A DNA stretch of 64,000 nucleotides from NCBI GenBank assembly GCA_007258455.2, contig VDFB02115090.1, positions 216,456 to 280,455 on the forward strand, written 5' to 3'. Below, piece by piece: positions 46,481 to 57,984 of this stretch. This DNA comes from Sequoia sempervirens (taxonomy: Eukaryota; Streptophyta; Pinopsida; Cupressales; Cupressaceae). Below the pieces are notes generated by a model, which made no database searches, had not been told where the DNA came from, and was given only the letters and a program-made list of their open reading frames with translations. The position numbers were made by a program, and so were the translations under genes. Every line of letters begins with the position of its first letter. Position 1 is the stretch's first letter.

Positions 46481-46836
46481 CCTATCTTGAAGTCTATATC
46501 CCTCTGAGGTGTCATCCCTAGAATCTCGTTTGGAAATACATAAGAATACTCCTAAAGAATGGGGTGACTATCAAGAGAGACTTTCTCTTCTCCACCTCCT
46601 AAATCTAAATCATCCACTGTAACAGCAAATAACTGGCAACCCTGATGCACACACCTCCTCAACTGCATAGCTGAGATGACCCTCAAGGAAATTGGCCTCT
46701 GAACTCCCACTATCTCTACTTCTCTGCCAGATGCCTCAATGCATCGAATCGACTTATGTCAACAATCTATGACTGCACTATGTGCGTCTAACCAATCCAT
46801 CCTTATGACAATGTCATAAGAACCCAATGGTATAAC

Positions 46837-47110
46837 TCAGAGGTCCAATGTAGTATGAAGAGGTCCAACCTCCAATCTACACTTTGGTACAAGGGAATGG
46901 GATGTAACTCTTGCACCCGAGGCTAACTCAACGTGCCACCTATCGACTTGCCTTACTGCACCCAGTCTACATCGTGACACGACAGAAGAAGAAATGAAGG
47001 AGTCTAACGCTCCATAATCAAACAAAATGGTAACTGGGTTACCCAACAACATACCATATGTCTCAATGATAGTACTCTGATGCTTTTCCTGGCATTTATC
47101 AACTGCTGTG
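46837..47110 (-). pseudogene. Element M aspartic protease
   Basis: The retropepsin block ILFDYGALDSFIS is at about 46990-47030. The active-site triad D-[ST]-G reads D-Y-G (47011-47019), so the catalytic Ser/Thr is replaced by Tyr and activity is unlikely. Downstream LGSYDIVIRMDWL (about 46800) is the usual flap-to-C-terminal block, reached after a stop. Confidence 0.8.
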
Positions 47111-47199
47111 AAAACATGATGCCTTCTGCCAGCATCTCCAACTGTTGGCTCAGATGCCACTGGTCCCTGAGAAAAACTAGATGTGCCCTTGTTGGGACA

Positions 47200-48348
47200 C
47201 ATTCTAGCTATATGACCCTATTGGCCACATGTGAAACACCTAGTACCTCTTCCATAGCCTCTGCCTCTAGGTGGTGCACTAGAATGTTACGCACTACCCT
47301 TGAAAGTGGACTGAGAACTCTGCGTTGGATGATCAAAGCTAAAGCGTTTCATATGCCTCCAGTTCCTGTCCCCCTATCTCTACTGGAAACCTATATGTTT
47401 CCCCTGAGAAACCTGTTGTTGCTGTTGACCACTCTACGAAGGTCCCTGCTGAGCCCTAGAAGGTGCACCTCCCTAAGGCTGACCTCCTCGTGCAATAGAC
47501 CCTGCTATTGAACTGTTGCCTATCTGAACACCCATGTGGCCTCCTAGTGCAATGGCCAGATTCACCTCTACTAGATGTGCTTTCTCCACCACTTCCTCCA
47601 TGTTTTTGGGTTTGAAAACCATCACACCTCTGCTAAGATGGGCGTTTAAGCCCCTGACAAAGTGGTGAACCAACATCCCCTCATCATCTCCTATCCTTGC
47701 ATATTGTTTGAGCTCTTAGAAGCGTCGCTCATACTACTGAACTGACAAGGCCAACTGACGCAAAGCGTGAAACTCATTGCCTCAACACCAATGCCAGTGC
47801 TCAGATATGAAACGAGCTCTGAACCACTCTAGAAAAATCTCCCAAGATACTGAGTTGATGTCAATGTGGAGATTTTTCTCCTCCATCCTCCACCATGTGG
47901 ATGTGAACCCTCACAGATGCATGATAGTGCACTGTGCTTTAGTATTGCTTCCATAAGGATGCATCACAAAGCACCTATCAAGGTCAATAAGCCAAGTCTT
48001 AGCCTCTAACCCAGTGCCTGCTCCATCATACAGTTGTGGATGTGCCTTGAGTAGATCTCTCATATGTGTCTCTGATTGAGGTGGAACTTCCCTCTCAGCA
48101 AGATTACCCTGAACCACAGCCTGCCTCTGACCAAGGAGCGCTAATGCCTCCTCAAGTGCTCTATGTGCAACCTCAATCCTGGGAGGATTCTGTTGTTGGT
48201 CTCTACCCCCCGAAACATTTTGTGATGCCTGATGTTCTTCCTAATCTGGAATAAGTGGAACATGAGGAGTAGAGTCATGCTGACTCCCATCGCGGCCACC
48301 TACACGGCCACGTCCACGCCCTCTATCTCTTCCACGTCTGGGAGGCAT
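47200..48348 (-). pseudogene. Element M gag domain
   Basis: A basic N-terminus rich in Arg-Gly is followed by the gag core (THMRDLLKAHPQLYDGAGTG, WLIDLDRCFVMHPYG, then TSTWWR) at about 48085-47870. The conserved GDDEGMLVHHFVRGLN block is at about 47630-47685. A CCHC knuckle CFTCGQ-stop-GHIARMCP is at about 47206-47250, with TAG in place of the second Gln. It is clearly homologous to the T gag. Stops are scattered throughout. Confidence 0.85.
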
Positions 48349-48460
48349 AATCCTGCACAGACACATCAAGGTATTAGGAAAAGTACACAACTTAAAACCT
48401 ACACAACTAAAAGCTTAATGGGTCCATCATAATCCCAGATTACCCAGTGTTTAAACCCGG

Positions 48461-48472
48461 GCTCTAATACCA
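48461..48472 (-). other. Element M primer binding site
   Basis: The minus strand reads TGGTATTAGAGC, one C-to-T change from the initiator tRNA-Met site. It lies two bases inside the LTR. Confidence 0.85.
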
Positions 48473-48474
48473 TG

Positions 48475-51400
48475 TGTAACGCCCCGCCATGCAACCCTAG
48501 AGGAAGTTGCAATTAACTACTCAAACATACTATTTTTTTTTGTTTAAGTACACATAAAATGCAAGTTCACTACCCATTGCCAACAACCTGTAAGGTTACG
48601 AGACTTAGATTACTTTAAAACCCAAACAAGAAACATGAATTGAAACCATAACATTTAATTACTTAATAAATTAAGAACACATACATTCCATGCATGATAA
48701 GTTACATCAAAGAATAAGAGATACCACATGATTTCAAATAACAAGCATTTAACAATAAGATTACAACTCTCATTCCCCGAATGAGGTAAATCCAATAAGC
48801 ATGGTTAAATAATACATCTTCCACCTCGATAAAAAATGAGGGGTAATTAATTACAAGATTCAACTGAAATAAATTAAGCATGAAATGAAACTAGATCCCA
48901 TGAGCTCTCCAACTAGAAATCTCGTCCATACGAACAAGAAGAAAACCCAACGAAGTAAAGTGCACGTTCCACCCAACCATGTGATACCCAAAGGCTCACC
49001 CCCCGTGCTAGGAGATAGTAACAAGGATTCCTAAACAAGACCATCTACCTCTAGACACAGGCTAATACATAACTGAACTGAATCAAATACAAACACAACA
49101 CTTAACACAATCGTTACAATGCTTCCAGAGTTAAATAATCAATTACATCACTGATACAAACATACTGTTGACTTAGGAGAAGTGTCATCACAATGTTACA
49201 TGGGATATCCTGGTAAGTCTTCCTAGGTCCCAGCCCCCATCTCAGGATATCCTGGAAACCTCTAATGACTCCTGGCCCCTCATGCTAACCAATGTGGAAC
49301 CAGTTATCTCTTGTAAAGATGAGATAACGATCTTTCCATTTTAGGCCTTCTCATCCCATCCCAAGTCTATACAAGCCCTTGTGTCCATGAGTTAGTCAAA
49401 ATTAATCTTGTTAAGTGTTTGATACTGCCTAAACCTCGAATAAGTTTATTTATGTTATCACTGGATTAACTAACTTACAATGAGTTACCCTAACACCACT
49501 TTGTCTGTCGGCCCTCATTTCAAGCCACTCCTCTAAGATAACACGTGGAATAACTCCACAACCTAAGGGTACACAAGTGTGACCTAAGGATATTAAATCC
49601 CTATCCACGACATAAAATCAACACATCCCGTTCATGATAACCAGGTGTCTAACTAGATACATTAATTCGCACTACCCAAGGAAATTCAAAGGTTGACTAA
49701 CACATTACGACAACCCACAAAATTAAATGAAAACCCCATCTAGAAGACTTCCATAAACAGATAACTCCATTGCCCAACATCAAGAGAGAGAGATATCATA
49801 ACGAAAGGACAATCGACAATTCAATAACCTACTTTCGGATTTCCTAAACCCAATTAACTCAATTAACATTACTTGCAAATACTCAAAAGTAAATAAAATT
49901 ACATTTGCAACATTGAGGAATTAAAACTAATAATTTAATTCCTTTTTTCTCAATTATACATAATAATCAAAATCAAATTTTAAATAAAATCATTTGATTA
50001 TAAAATCAATTTTTTTGCATCTATTATAATAAAGTAACCATCTTAGGATGAATATATTTAAATATAAATATATGTTAAACATACATATATAATTGTATAC
50101 TCAATGTATATACAAATATATATATATATATATATATTTAAATATATATTTCTAAAATAAATTTAAATTCTCAATCATTTAAATAAAATCTCATTTTTGC
50201 TAATTAAATACACAAAGAAAATATACATATATATATTAAAAAAATATATAAAATATATATACATATATTTTGAATTTATAAAACATATATATAAATAAAT
50301 ATATATATATAGATATATTTATATAACATATATTATATATAATATATAATATATATATATATATATAAATTTATAATAATAAAAAAAGTCTTTTAAATGT
50401 TGTGCAGCCCCTGCTAGGAGCTGCTACCTTTCCCAGCATGGGGGTTGTTGCCTTCACAGTCAATGCCTCCCATGGTTGGGGGCGGCTATGGGGCAGCTTC
50501 CCAGCCCCAACAAAAATTTCATAAAACATTTAAAATAAAAATAAAAACTAACCTCCTCTATTTTCTGCAAAATTCCCAGAATGTTGCCATTTAAATTTTA
50601 AATAGAGTTTTTCCAGAATGCATACAAACTATAAATATATATATATATTATATATATAAATTTTACATTTTACAGTCAAATTGAACAAATTGTTTCTACA
50701 GACAAATTGACAAAGTACAGAGGCTTTTCTAATTTCTTTTGTTGTTCTCATTTGAATTTCCTATTGTTAGATTTTGATTTGCAAGAATTTTTTGTTGTTA
50801 GAGATTGTTTTTCTTCAAGAATCTAAATTCTTTTTCCATGATTTCAACAGGGTTTTCAAATTTGTTTGCAACAAGTTTTCAAAATTGAAAAACCAAATTT
50901 TCAAAACAATAAAAAAAAATAAGAAAGAACCTGTTTGAAGCTTGAAGAAGAAATCTGGTGTTAAGCTGCAATTTCCAATTTGCCAAAATCTCTCCAAATC
51001 TTCACTCCAATCCAAAGTGCATCCACAACAAGAGAAAATCCTTCCTTCCTTCTTCACAGCCCATTTCCTTCCAAGAATGAAATATCCTTCCATTTATTTC
51101 CCCAAATTTGGTCAACTTCTCCAAAATATCCCATCCACCATAGTTATTTCCCTCTATCCATTTTTGAGATATTTTGTTTTTTTTTAAATGTAAAATCAAA
51201 TTTCTTTTCAACATGACTTTATTACTTTTTTATAAAAATTCTATTTCAAAAGGAATTTAAAGCTTTTAATAATTTCTTTTCAAAAAGCATCTAAAACTTT
51301 TAAAATTTTCTTTTCAAAAGAATTTAACACTTTTAATTCCAAAATGGATAACTTAATTCATTTCAACACAATTAATTTAATTAATCAATAAAATAAATCT

Positions 51401-52122
51401 AATCCAAAATTAGATTATTTTATTAATTAAATTAAATTAATTAATAAACTAAATAACATTTCCAACATTATAACTAGATTTATTTAATAAACAACTTAAA
51501 TACATAAATCCATTTATTTACCTTTTCCAACTTGCAATTAAATAAAATCAAGGAGAGATGAACAACAAAGAAGCAACTTAACCCAACTAAAACCCGATGA
51601 CACACTATGACTAGGGTGATGACTTGGCATGGAAAACCTAGCTACTATCTCCCAATCGAATACCGTTGGCCAATGGACATGCTCAAACCTATGAAACTAG
51701 GGGGAGTCGATGTCCTATACCTGTCAACCTGTGAACAAAGAGTATATCGAACATGCATATATATAACATAATAAAACACACCGTGAAGAGGAAATCTCGG
51801 AATCATAGAGTGCTCGCAAGTGAGTGGTACAATCATGTCCCCTTCACCAATATAGTATTACTAACTGACGAATCTAACACCAATAATATAATCAAAAGCA
51901 TAAAGCATCATTGATTCAAATATATGCTAAGCTAATTCAAAGCATGCCATAATGATAACATCAGAGTAAACTACCATCACATCAAAATATAACATTCACA
52001 TCGCTTTACAGTTTGTGATCAAATAGTAACCAAGTACCATAGTCAAAGTATTAACAGAAAACAAAGCATAACAAAGAAGAACAATGTCCAATCAAAAGAG
52101 CCAAAAATGGAGGGGTGCTACA
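48475..52122 (-). repeat. Element M 5' LTR, 3648 bp
   Basis: It spans TGTAACGCCCC to GGGTGCTACA. It is collinear with the solo LTR, except for that copy's insertion, and with the 3' LTR fragment. The next bases, GGTTTCAC, equal those after the solo LTR at 38052. Confidence 0.9.
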
Positions 52123-53766
52123 GGTTTCACTTGTTTCCAAAATCCACCAAAGTGGAGCAACCTTACTTGGGTCCCAAAAAAGAGTAAAGAAAGCTTATCT
52201 TCTTGAAAGGTTGAGTTACATAGGAAAGAAATTTGTGACAAGAAACCATAGTATCTTAAATTTTTGGGAAGGCTCTTGATGATTCAAGTGTATCCTACAA
52301 GCAAATATCAACTGTTACGGTTACCACAATAGCCCTCTCCAATCTCACAACTATAGATGAAGTATATTTTTGTTGCTTGTTTTAAAATTTATGTTCCAAT
52401 TAGAGACACCATCGAATTCAAAAAGAACAGTTGAATAGATTCATAAGGGCTTCAATTTTGACATAATTTCTTCTACTCATGCTACCAAAAATAGGAAGCT
52501 TAAAATTGCATTAATTCTAAAAGTGCAAGATATCATCTCAATTACCCATTATTGATGATCTATTTCTTCTAGATTACTATTGGCTTGATCCATGATTGAG
52601 CGATGTATAAAAACAATTGAATTGTAGAAAAAAAAACTTGATTTCATAGATGAACCATAATATGTGGGATAGCGTCATCATCCATTTGATGCCCAAGTTT
52701 TTGTTTAGTTTAAATGAACAACACCCACTAGAAAAGCATATTGTACTTAAAAATTTGATTTCTCTCTAAAAAGAAATGAGTTATAAATATTTTGCAGCCA
52801 CAGTCTCCACAAAATAGACACTGAACAAAGAAGAGATATGTTTTTGCTCTATGGAATAATTGAGCAAGCTTAAAGAAGATGAAACCCTTGCTATAATTTT
52901 CATAGGGACAAAAACACAAAGGGCAACAAAACATGAAAAGGGAGATTAAACATCAAAATTGAAGAAAGAAAAATAAATAAGATGACACATAGGAAATGCA
53001 AAAACATAATCTATTGATTTGTGTTAAAAACCAAACAATAAACAATAAAAAATACAATTAGATAATAAATATATAATGAAATTTCAATATAGAGAAAAGT
53101 TATATATCAATATTATATATTAAACTATGATATTCATCTCCAATAAGAAAAAATATACATTCATTGAAATGTATACATGCAATATTAATAAATTAGATTA
53201 TAAAACAGTGTATGGATATATAATATATATGCAGGCTTGGTTTTTCTTCTTAATTATGGCCATCTGACAATTCATATCAGCTTTCCCAATGACCAATTCT
53301 ACTTGTTTATGCTTCTTACCGCCTACTATTACTAGACTTCTTGTATTTGACACAAAGTTTTCATGAAGGTAATTTTTTTGGCAACTTTCATAGGTGTCGC
53401 CTGTTAATATTTCTTATCTGAAATGGGTCTCACCATAAGGTTTTTTCCTCTAATATGGGTCATTCTTAATGCACCTATCAGCTTGTCCATTAAATATTAT
53501 AGGGAAATTTCTAGTTAATATACTCAAAAAATAGAAATTTCTTTTTCCAAACTGGTCTTTTATACCTCTTCGATAGACCTATTGCAAGCCAAGGTGTGAT
53601 TGCCAGTGTATTTTCTATTTCAATTATGATAGATCCAAAGATCTTTAAATATGCATCATTCTTGGAGAGATGTGTCTCTTCCATCACACATGACTTTACA
53701 TAATTTATATTTTTAAAACATTGATTCATGGAGATGATATAAAAAAAATACATATGTTGTTGAAAA
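52123..53766. other. Spacer S, second copy (with LINE piece)
   Basis: This copy of 38052-39731 is nearly unchanged except for a deletion near 52140 that removes about 50 bp of the LINE endonuclease piece. No gene is recognised in the rest. Confidence 0.8.
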
Positions 53767-54038
53767 TGCAACACCCCTCCGATTTGCTATATTTTCTCTG
53801 ACAGTTCAGATACATTGATAGACCATATTTTATGTTATTGTTATTCTATCGCTGACAGTGGAATAATGATAGATATATATTGATGAGATGATACACTATA
53901 CTGATGGTTTATGACATGCTTTATGTTAGTTTTAAGTGATTATTTGACTGATTGACATATGCTCATTTGTATTTTAATTGATGTTGTAGTTCGTCAGTTT
54001 ATTATGATACTGTATTGGTGAAGGGTACGGGATTGCAT

Positions 54039-54054
54039 CACTCGCATGTGAGTG
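54039..54054 (+). other. Conserved LTR hairpin 1 (P, 5' LTR)
   Basis: CACTC-GCATGT-GAGTG. It is followed by the block GATTCTCTCTTCACGGTGTG (54069-54088), which is shared with M. The P 3' LTR has the hairpin at 61389-61404. Confidence 0.75.
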
Positions 54055-54161
54055 CCCTGTGATTATGTGATTCTCTCTTCACGGTGTGTATGATTTATTA
54101 TCTAGATACATGTACGATAGATTCTTTGTTTGTAGGTTTGCAAGTACAAGACAACGACTTC

Positions 54162-54177
54162 ACCTGGATTCGCAGGT
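54162..54177 (+). other. Conserved LTR hairpin 2 (P, 5' LTR)
   Basis: ACCTG-GATTCG-CAGGT, followed by TGAGCGTGTCC. It is matched in M and in the 3' LTR. Confidence 0.65.
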
Positions 54178-54922
54178 CTGAGCGTGTCCTCTACCCAACA
54201 ATAATGTTGATTGGGAGATAGTAGTAGGTTACCTAGTCAAACATTTACCCTAGTTACAGTGTGTCCTCATTCCATGTCCTCAGTCCATGTATTGGTCATA
54301 TTCTTTATCCACGTTTTCCTTGTTATTTTATTTATTGTGCAAGGTTTATTTGTGAGAATTAATTTATAAATGTTATGCTTGGTTATTTAATTAATCTGGA
54401 TTATTGATGTTGAGGCTTTATAATTGATAAATTAATTCATTTAATTTATGTTATAAAGTGATTTTATTATTAGATTAAATTTGATTTGAAATAAATAAGT
54501 TATTAAATTTCAAATGCATAATATTTGTAAACGATCCTTGGAAATATCTGTGGTTGTTGTAGAAAAGATATTTGTTTTGTAACTAGAAGTTAGAAGATAT
54601 TTATTACAGTAGTTTGAAAATTGATTCTTGCAGAGAATTATTGGGATTGATGAAAATAGGTTATTTTCATGGAAGAAAGGGATTATTCTAGAAGTGGTTG
54701 AATTGGTTGGGGTTGTTAGATTTTGAAAATTAGAAGCTCTCGGGAAAGTTTGGGGATTTAGTTTTGTTGCATTCCTTTTTGTGTTCTAGATTATTTTTCT
54801 GTTCTCTGAAAGTGGTAATTTAGGGAAGAGGCTTTGGCAAAGATGGAAATTAAAGGGGAAGCTCTACATCAAATTTTAAATCAGTAAATCTTCTGGAACA
54901 GGTTCCATATTGCTTTTGTAAA

Positions 54923-55121
54923 AAAAATTATTTTTTTAGACTGCAGAAATTGGGTAGCATGACCCCATATAAACTGAAGTGCGCCTGGTAAACTTTTTAA
55001 CGTGACCGGCGGTGCTGGCACGACATGCCCTCCGGTACCACAGGGGTGGGGGAGACTAGACCTCGTGACCAATCTCCTTCAACAGGAAAGATTTAGCCAA
55101 CCGAGCTAGGGCCCCAACCCC
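54923..55121 (-). mobile_element. tRNA-derived SINE inserted in the P 5' LTR
   Basis: On the minus strand it starts GGGGTTGGGGCCC and has a box A-like TAGCTCGGTTGG, then a box B-like GAGGTCTAGTCTCCC about 40 bases on. These are internal RNA polymerase III promoter boxes of tRNA origin. It ends in a mixed A/T-rich tail. The flanks ATTGCTTTTGTAAA (54909-54922) and ATTGCTTTGGTAAA (55122-55135) are a 14-base target duplication with one mismatch. The other P LTR copies (40870, 62300) show the uninterrupted site. Confidence 0.85.
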
Positions 55122-55565
55122 ATTGCTTTGGTAAATTTAATTTGAAAAGGTTATTTAAATTATTATTGCTTTTCCAATTGGAAAGGTATCTTGTAGAAGA
55201 GGATTTCCTTGTTTGTATAAGCTTTGTTTTTTAAATGATTGCCGAGAATATTTACAGTCTTTGTAGAAAATGTTTTAAATCCTTTGTTAAAATGAAGTTT
55301 TAGAAATGGATTTACCCTGAAGAAAATTATAGTTAAATATTAGAACATCAGTTGAAATTGAATCCTCTGTGAAAATTTTCCAAATATTTCCTGTACAAAA
55401 TCTTCTGTGAAATTTTCTAAATACTTCCTGTAGATAATTATCATTTTGTTTTGTTTTCCCCAATTTATTCTATTTGTTTGGAAAATAAAAATCTCTGGTA
55501 AATCTAATAATCTTCTTGTAGAATGTTTTATGGAAATAACCTGCCCGATTAAAGAATTTGAGTTG

Positions 55566-55668
<103 letters not shown>

Positions 55669-55839
55669 AATATATACATATACACATATAAATATATATA
55701 TATATGAATATATGTGTAGAAATTATTCTAGAGAAATTTTGTTCATTTTGAAAAATCCTGTAGGTAATTTCTATATGACGAATTTTTCTTAATTATAAAT
55801 TTGCAATTTTCAAAATATAAATATATTGCATGTGAAAGG

Positions 55840-56000
55840 GGGAGCGATGGGGGCTACCCCACAACCATCCCCCACAAGGGGAGACTGACTGTGAGGCAGC
55901 ACCCAGCGCTGCCGTACAGGTCACGACCCCTGTGGGGAAGGTTGCGTAGGCAACCAACCCACAACCCAAAGCCCACAACCTTTGTAAAGGCCAGTCTCTG
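55840..56000 (+). other. GC-rich hairpin island in the P 5' LTR
   Basis: This GC-rich stretch in AT-rich LTR has hairpins such as GGTTGC-GTAG-GCAACC and GGCAGC/GCTGCC. Copies are at 41515-41675 and 62915-63070. Confidence 0.7.
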
Positions 56001-57926
56001 AAACTTCTCCTCTTCCTTCTTTTAAATCTGTAGATTCTGATTTTATTTTATTTTGTTTATTATTATTATATATATATATTATTTATAATATATATAATAT
56101 ATATTATTTATAATATATATAATATATATTATTTATAATATATGTTATATATGTAATATATATAAATATATATATTATATATATATATAATTATATTATT
56201 TTTCCATTAGTGATTATTGAAAATTATTTTTACATAATTAAATAGTATATATTTATATGTATATACAATTATATGTATTTATACATATATAATTATATAT
56301 ATATTTAAATATATTTATTTAAATGGTTGTTTTATTATAATGGATGCAATAAATGTATAGGTTAGATAATTGTTTTATATGAAATGATTTTAATAGGGAG
56401 ATTGAGTTAATTATTATGAGTAGTTGTGAAACTGAAAGTTAAACATTTAGTTTAATTCGTTGTTGATTTGTAATTGGAATTATGTTTAAATGATGTATTT
56501 TAAATATGAGCTATTATTTTATTTGGATTTAGGAAATCCTAATGGTAGTTCAATTAATTACTTGAGTTGCTTATTTTAATTACGTATTCTTTTGTAATGG
56601 TGTTTTGGGGGGGATAATTGTTATTGTGAAAATGTAAGTCTTCCAGATATTGTAAATTGTGAAAGGGTTGTTGTGTCTTTTGTTCACCCTTTGAGATTTC
56701 CTTGGGTAGTGCATGTAGTTGGGATTCAGTATTTCACATCCATACGGATGTGTCACTTCTTGAGTTATGGTGGTTATTTGTTATCAATTTTAGTGCACTT
56801 TCTACCCTTGGGTTGTGAAATAAGTATATTGTGTTGTCAATAGGGGAGTGGCTTTCAACAGGGGCCAACACACAAAGTGGTGCCAGGACAACTCGTATGA
56901 GAGTCAATTTAATCAGTGGAAATTAAATAACATATATTAGGGGAAAGGGTAGCTTAATACATTTAACTTGATAATTTAGCCTTGCTCATTGGCTCAAGGG
57001 CTTGTATTAGACTTGAGATGAGTCAAGAAGGCATGGAATGGCAAGATCATTATTTTTTCTTCTCGAAAGATAATCGATTCCGCACTGGTATGCATGTGGG
57101 GATAGAGTTCATGAGAGGTTACCAGGATAACCTAGGATGGGGGCCGGGACCTGGGAAGATCTCCTAAGGATAACCAATGCAAACTTTGTGATGACACTCC
57201 TCCTATGACAACAATTAGTTTGTATTGTACAATGGATGTACTCGATTCAGTGGTTCTGGAAGCAATGTAACCTTATGTTATGTGTTTACTAGTATAGTGT
57301 TGTTTTGTATGTTGCATGTATCTAGAGGTAGTAGGTTTGTCTTGTTTTCCTTTTAATATCTCCTAGCATGGAGGTTGGGCCTACGGGTACCACATGGCTG
57401 GTTAGATCATGCACCTTACACTGTTGGGCTTTCTCTACTTATTCATGATGGCGGGATCTTCCAGTTCGGAGAGCTCGTGTGTAGCTGTGGATATGTTACT
57501 TCTCTTTTGTTCATTCTATCAGTGGGACTCTATGTATTTATACTCCTCATTTGTAATTGAGGAGTATCCGTGTATTTTGTAATTCTAACATTTTGTATGA
57601 TCTACCTCATCTTGGAGATGAGCTTTGTAATGGTATATTCACTTAATGTAATCTTTGGAAGAATTCATTATTGTACTTTGTATATTATGCAATGGGCTAA
57701 TGCTTTGATGTATGTTGTTTATCATGAGTTAACATCATATGGTATGGTTAAATTAATTTTGTAAGTTTTGGGATTCACATGTAGACGCGTTGCATGGTCT
57801 AGAGGATGTATGTGTTTAGAGTAGATTACTTTACTTATTATTGTTACTCTTTTTAAGAAGAAAAAAATTAGTTGCACTTTCGTAGTGTTGCATCGTCCTC
57901 TAAGTTATGTGGTGTGGTTTTACACT

Positions 57927-57938
57927 TGGTATCAAGGC
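57927..57938 (+). other. Element P primer binding site
   Basis: TGGTATCAAGGC closely resembles the initiator tRNA-Met site TGGTATCAGAGC but is changed at two bases. It is followed by the leader block CACTGGGGACTCTGGGATAA shared with T. Confidence 0.75.
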
Positions 57939-57984
57939 CTAGGTTTAAGCACTGGGGACTCTGGGATAATGTGGACCTCCCAGA

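Larger units (their letters stand above)
43742..48348 (-). pseudogene. Element M gag-pol polyprotein
   Basis: A single frame runs from the ATG at 48348 (MPPRRGRDRG) through gag and into pol to about 45260. A frameshift then moves it to a second frame that continues to TAA at 43742-43744. Gag and pol thus share one frame, with no natural shift between them. Many stops interrupt it, mostly TAG at Gln-type and TGA at Arg-type positions. The domains are listed separately. The polyprotein would encode particle protein, protease, reverse transcriptase/RNase H and integrase; this copy is dead. The start is supported by the matching T gag start. Confidence 0.9.
43720..52122 (-). mobile_element. Element M: Ty3/gypsy retrotransposon with gag-pol (interior and 5' LTR)
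   Basis: The interior spans 43720-48474 and the 5' LTR 48475-52122; the 3' LTR is the truncated copy at 41786-43719. Protease precedes reverse transcriptase, RNase H and then integrase, the Ty3/gypsy order. It is the only element in the window keeping both gag and pol. The outer left LTR edge is lost in a rearrangement. Confidence 0.9.

Noticed and set aside
54923..55121. Possible functional tRNA gene on the minus strand
   Set aside because: Box A- and B-like motifs are present, but no complete cloverleaf can be drawn. The element has a tail and target duplication, so it is a SINE.
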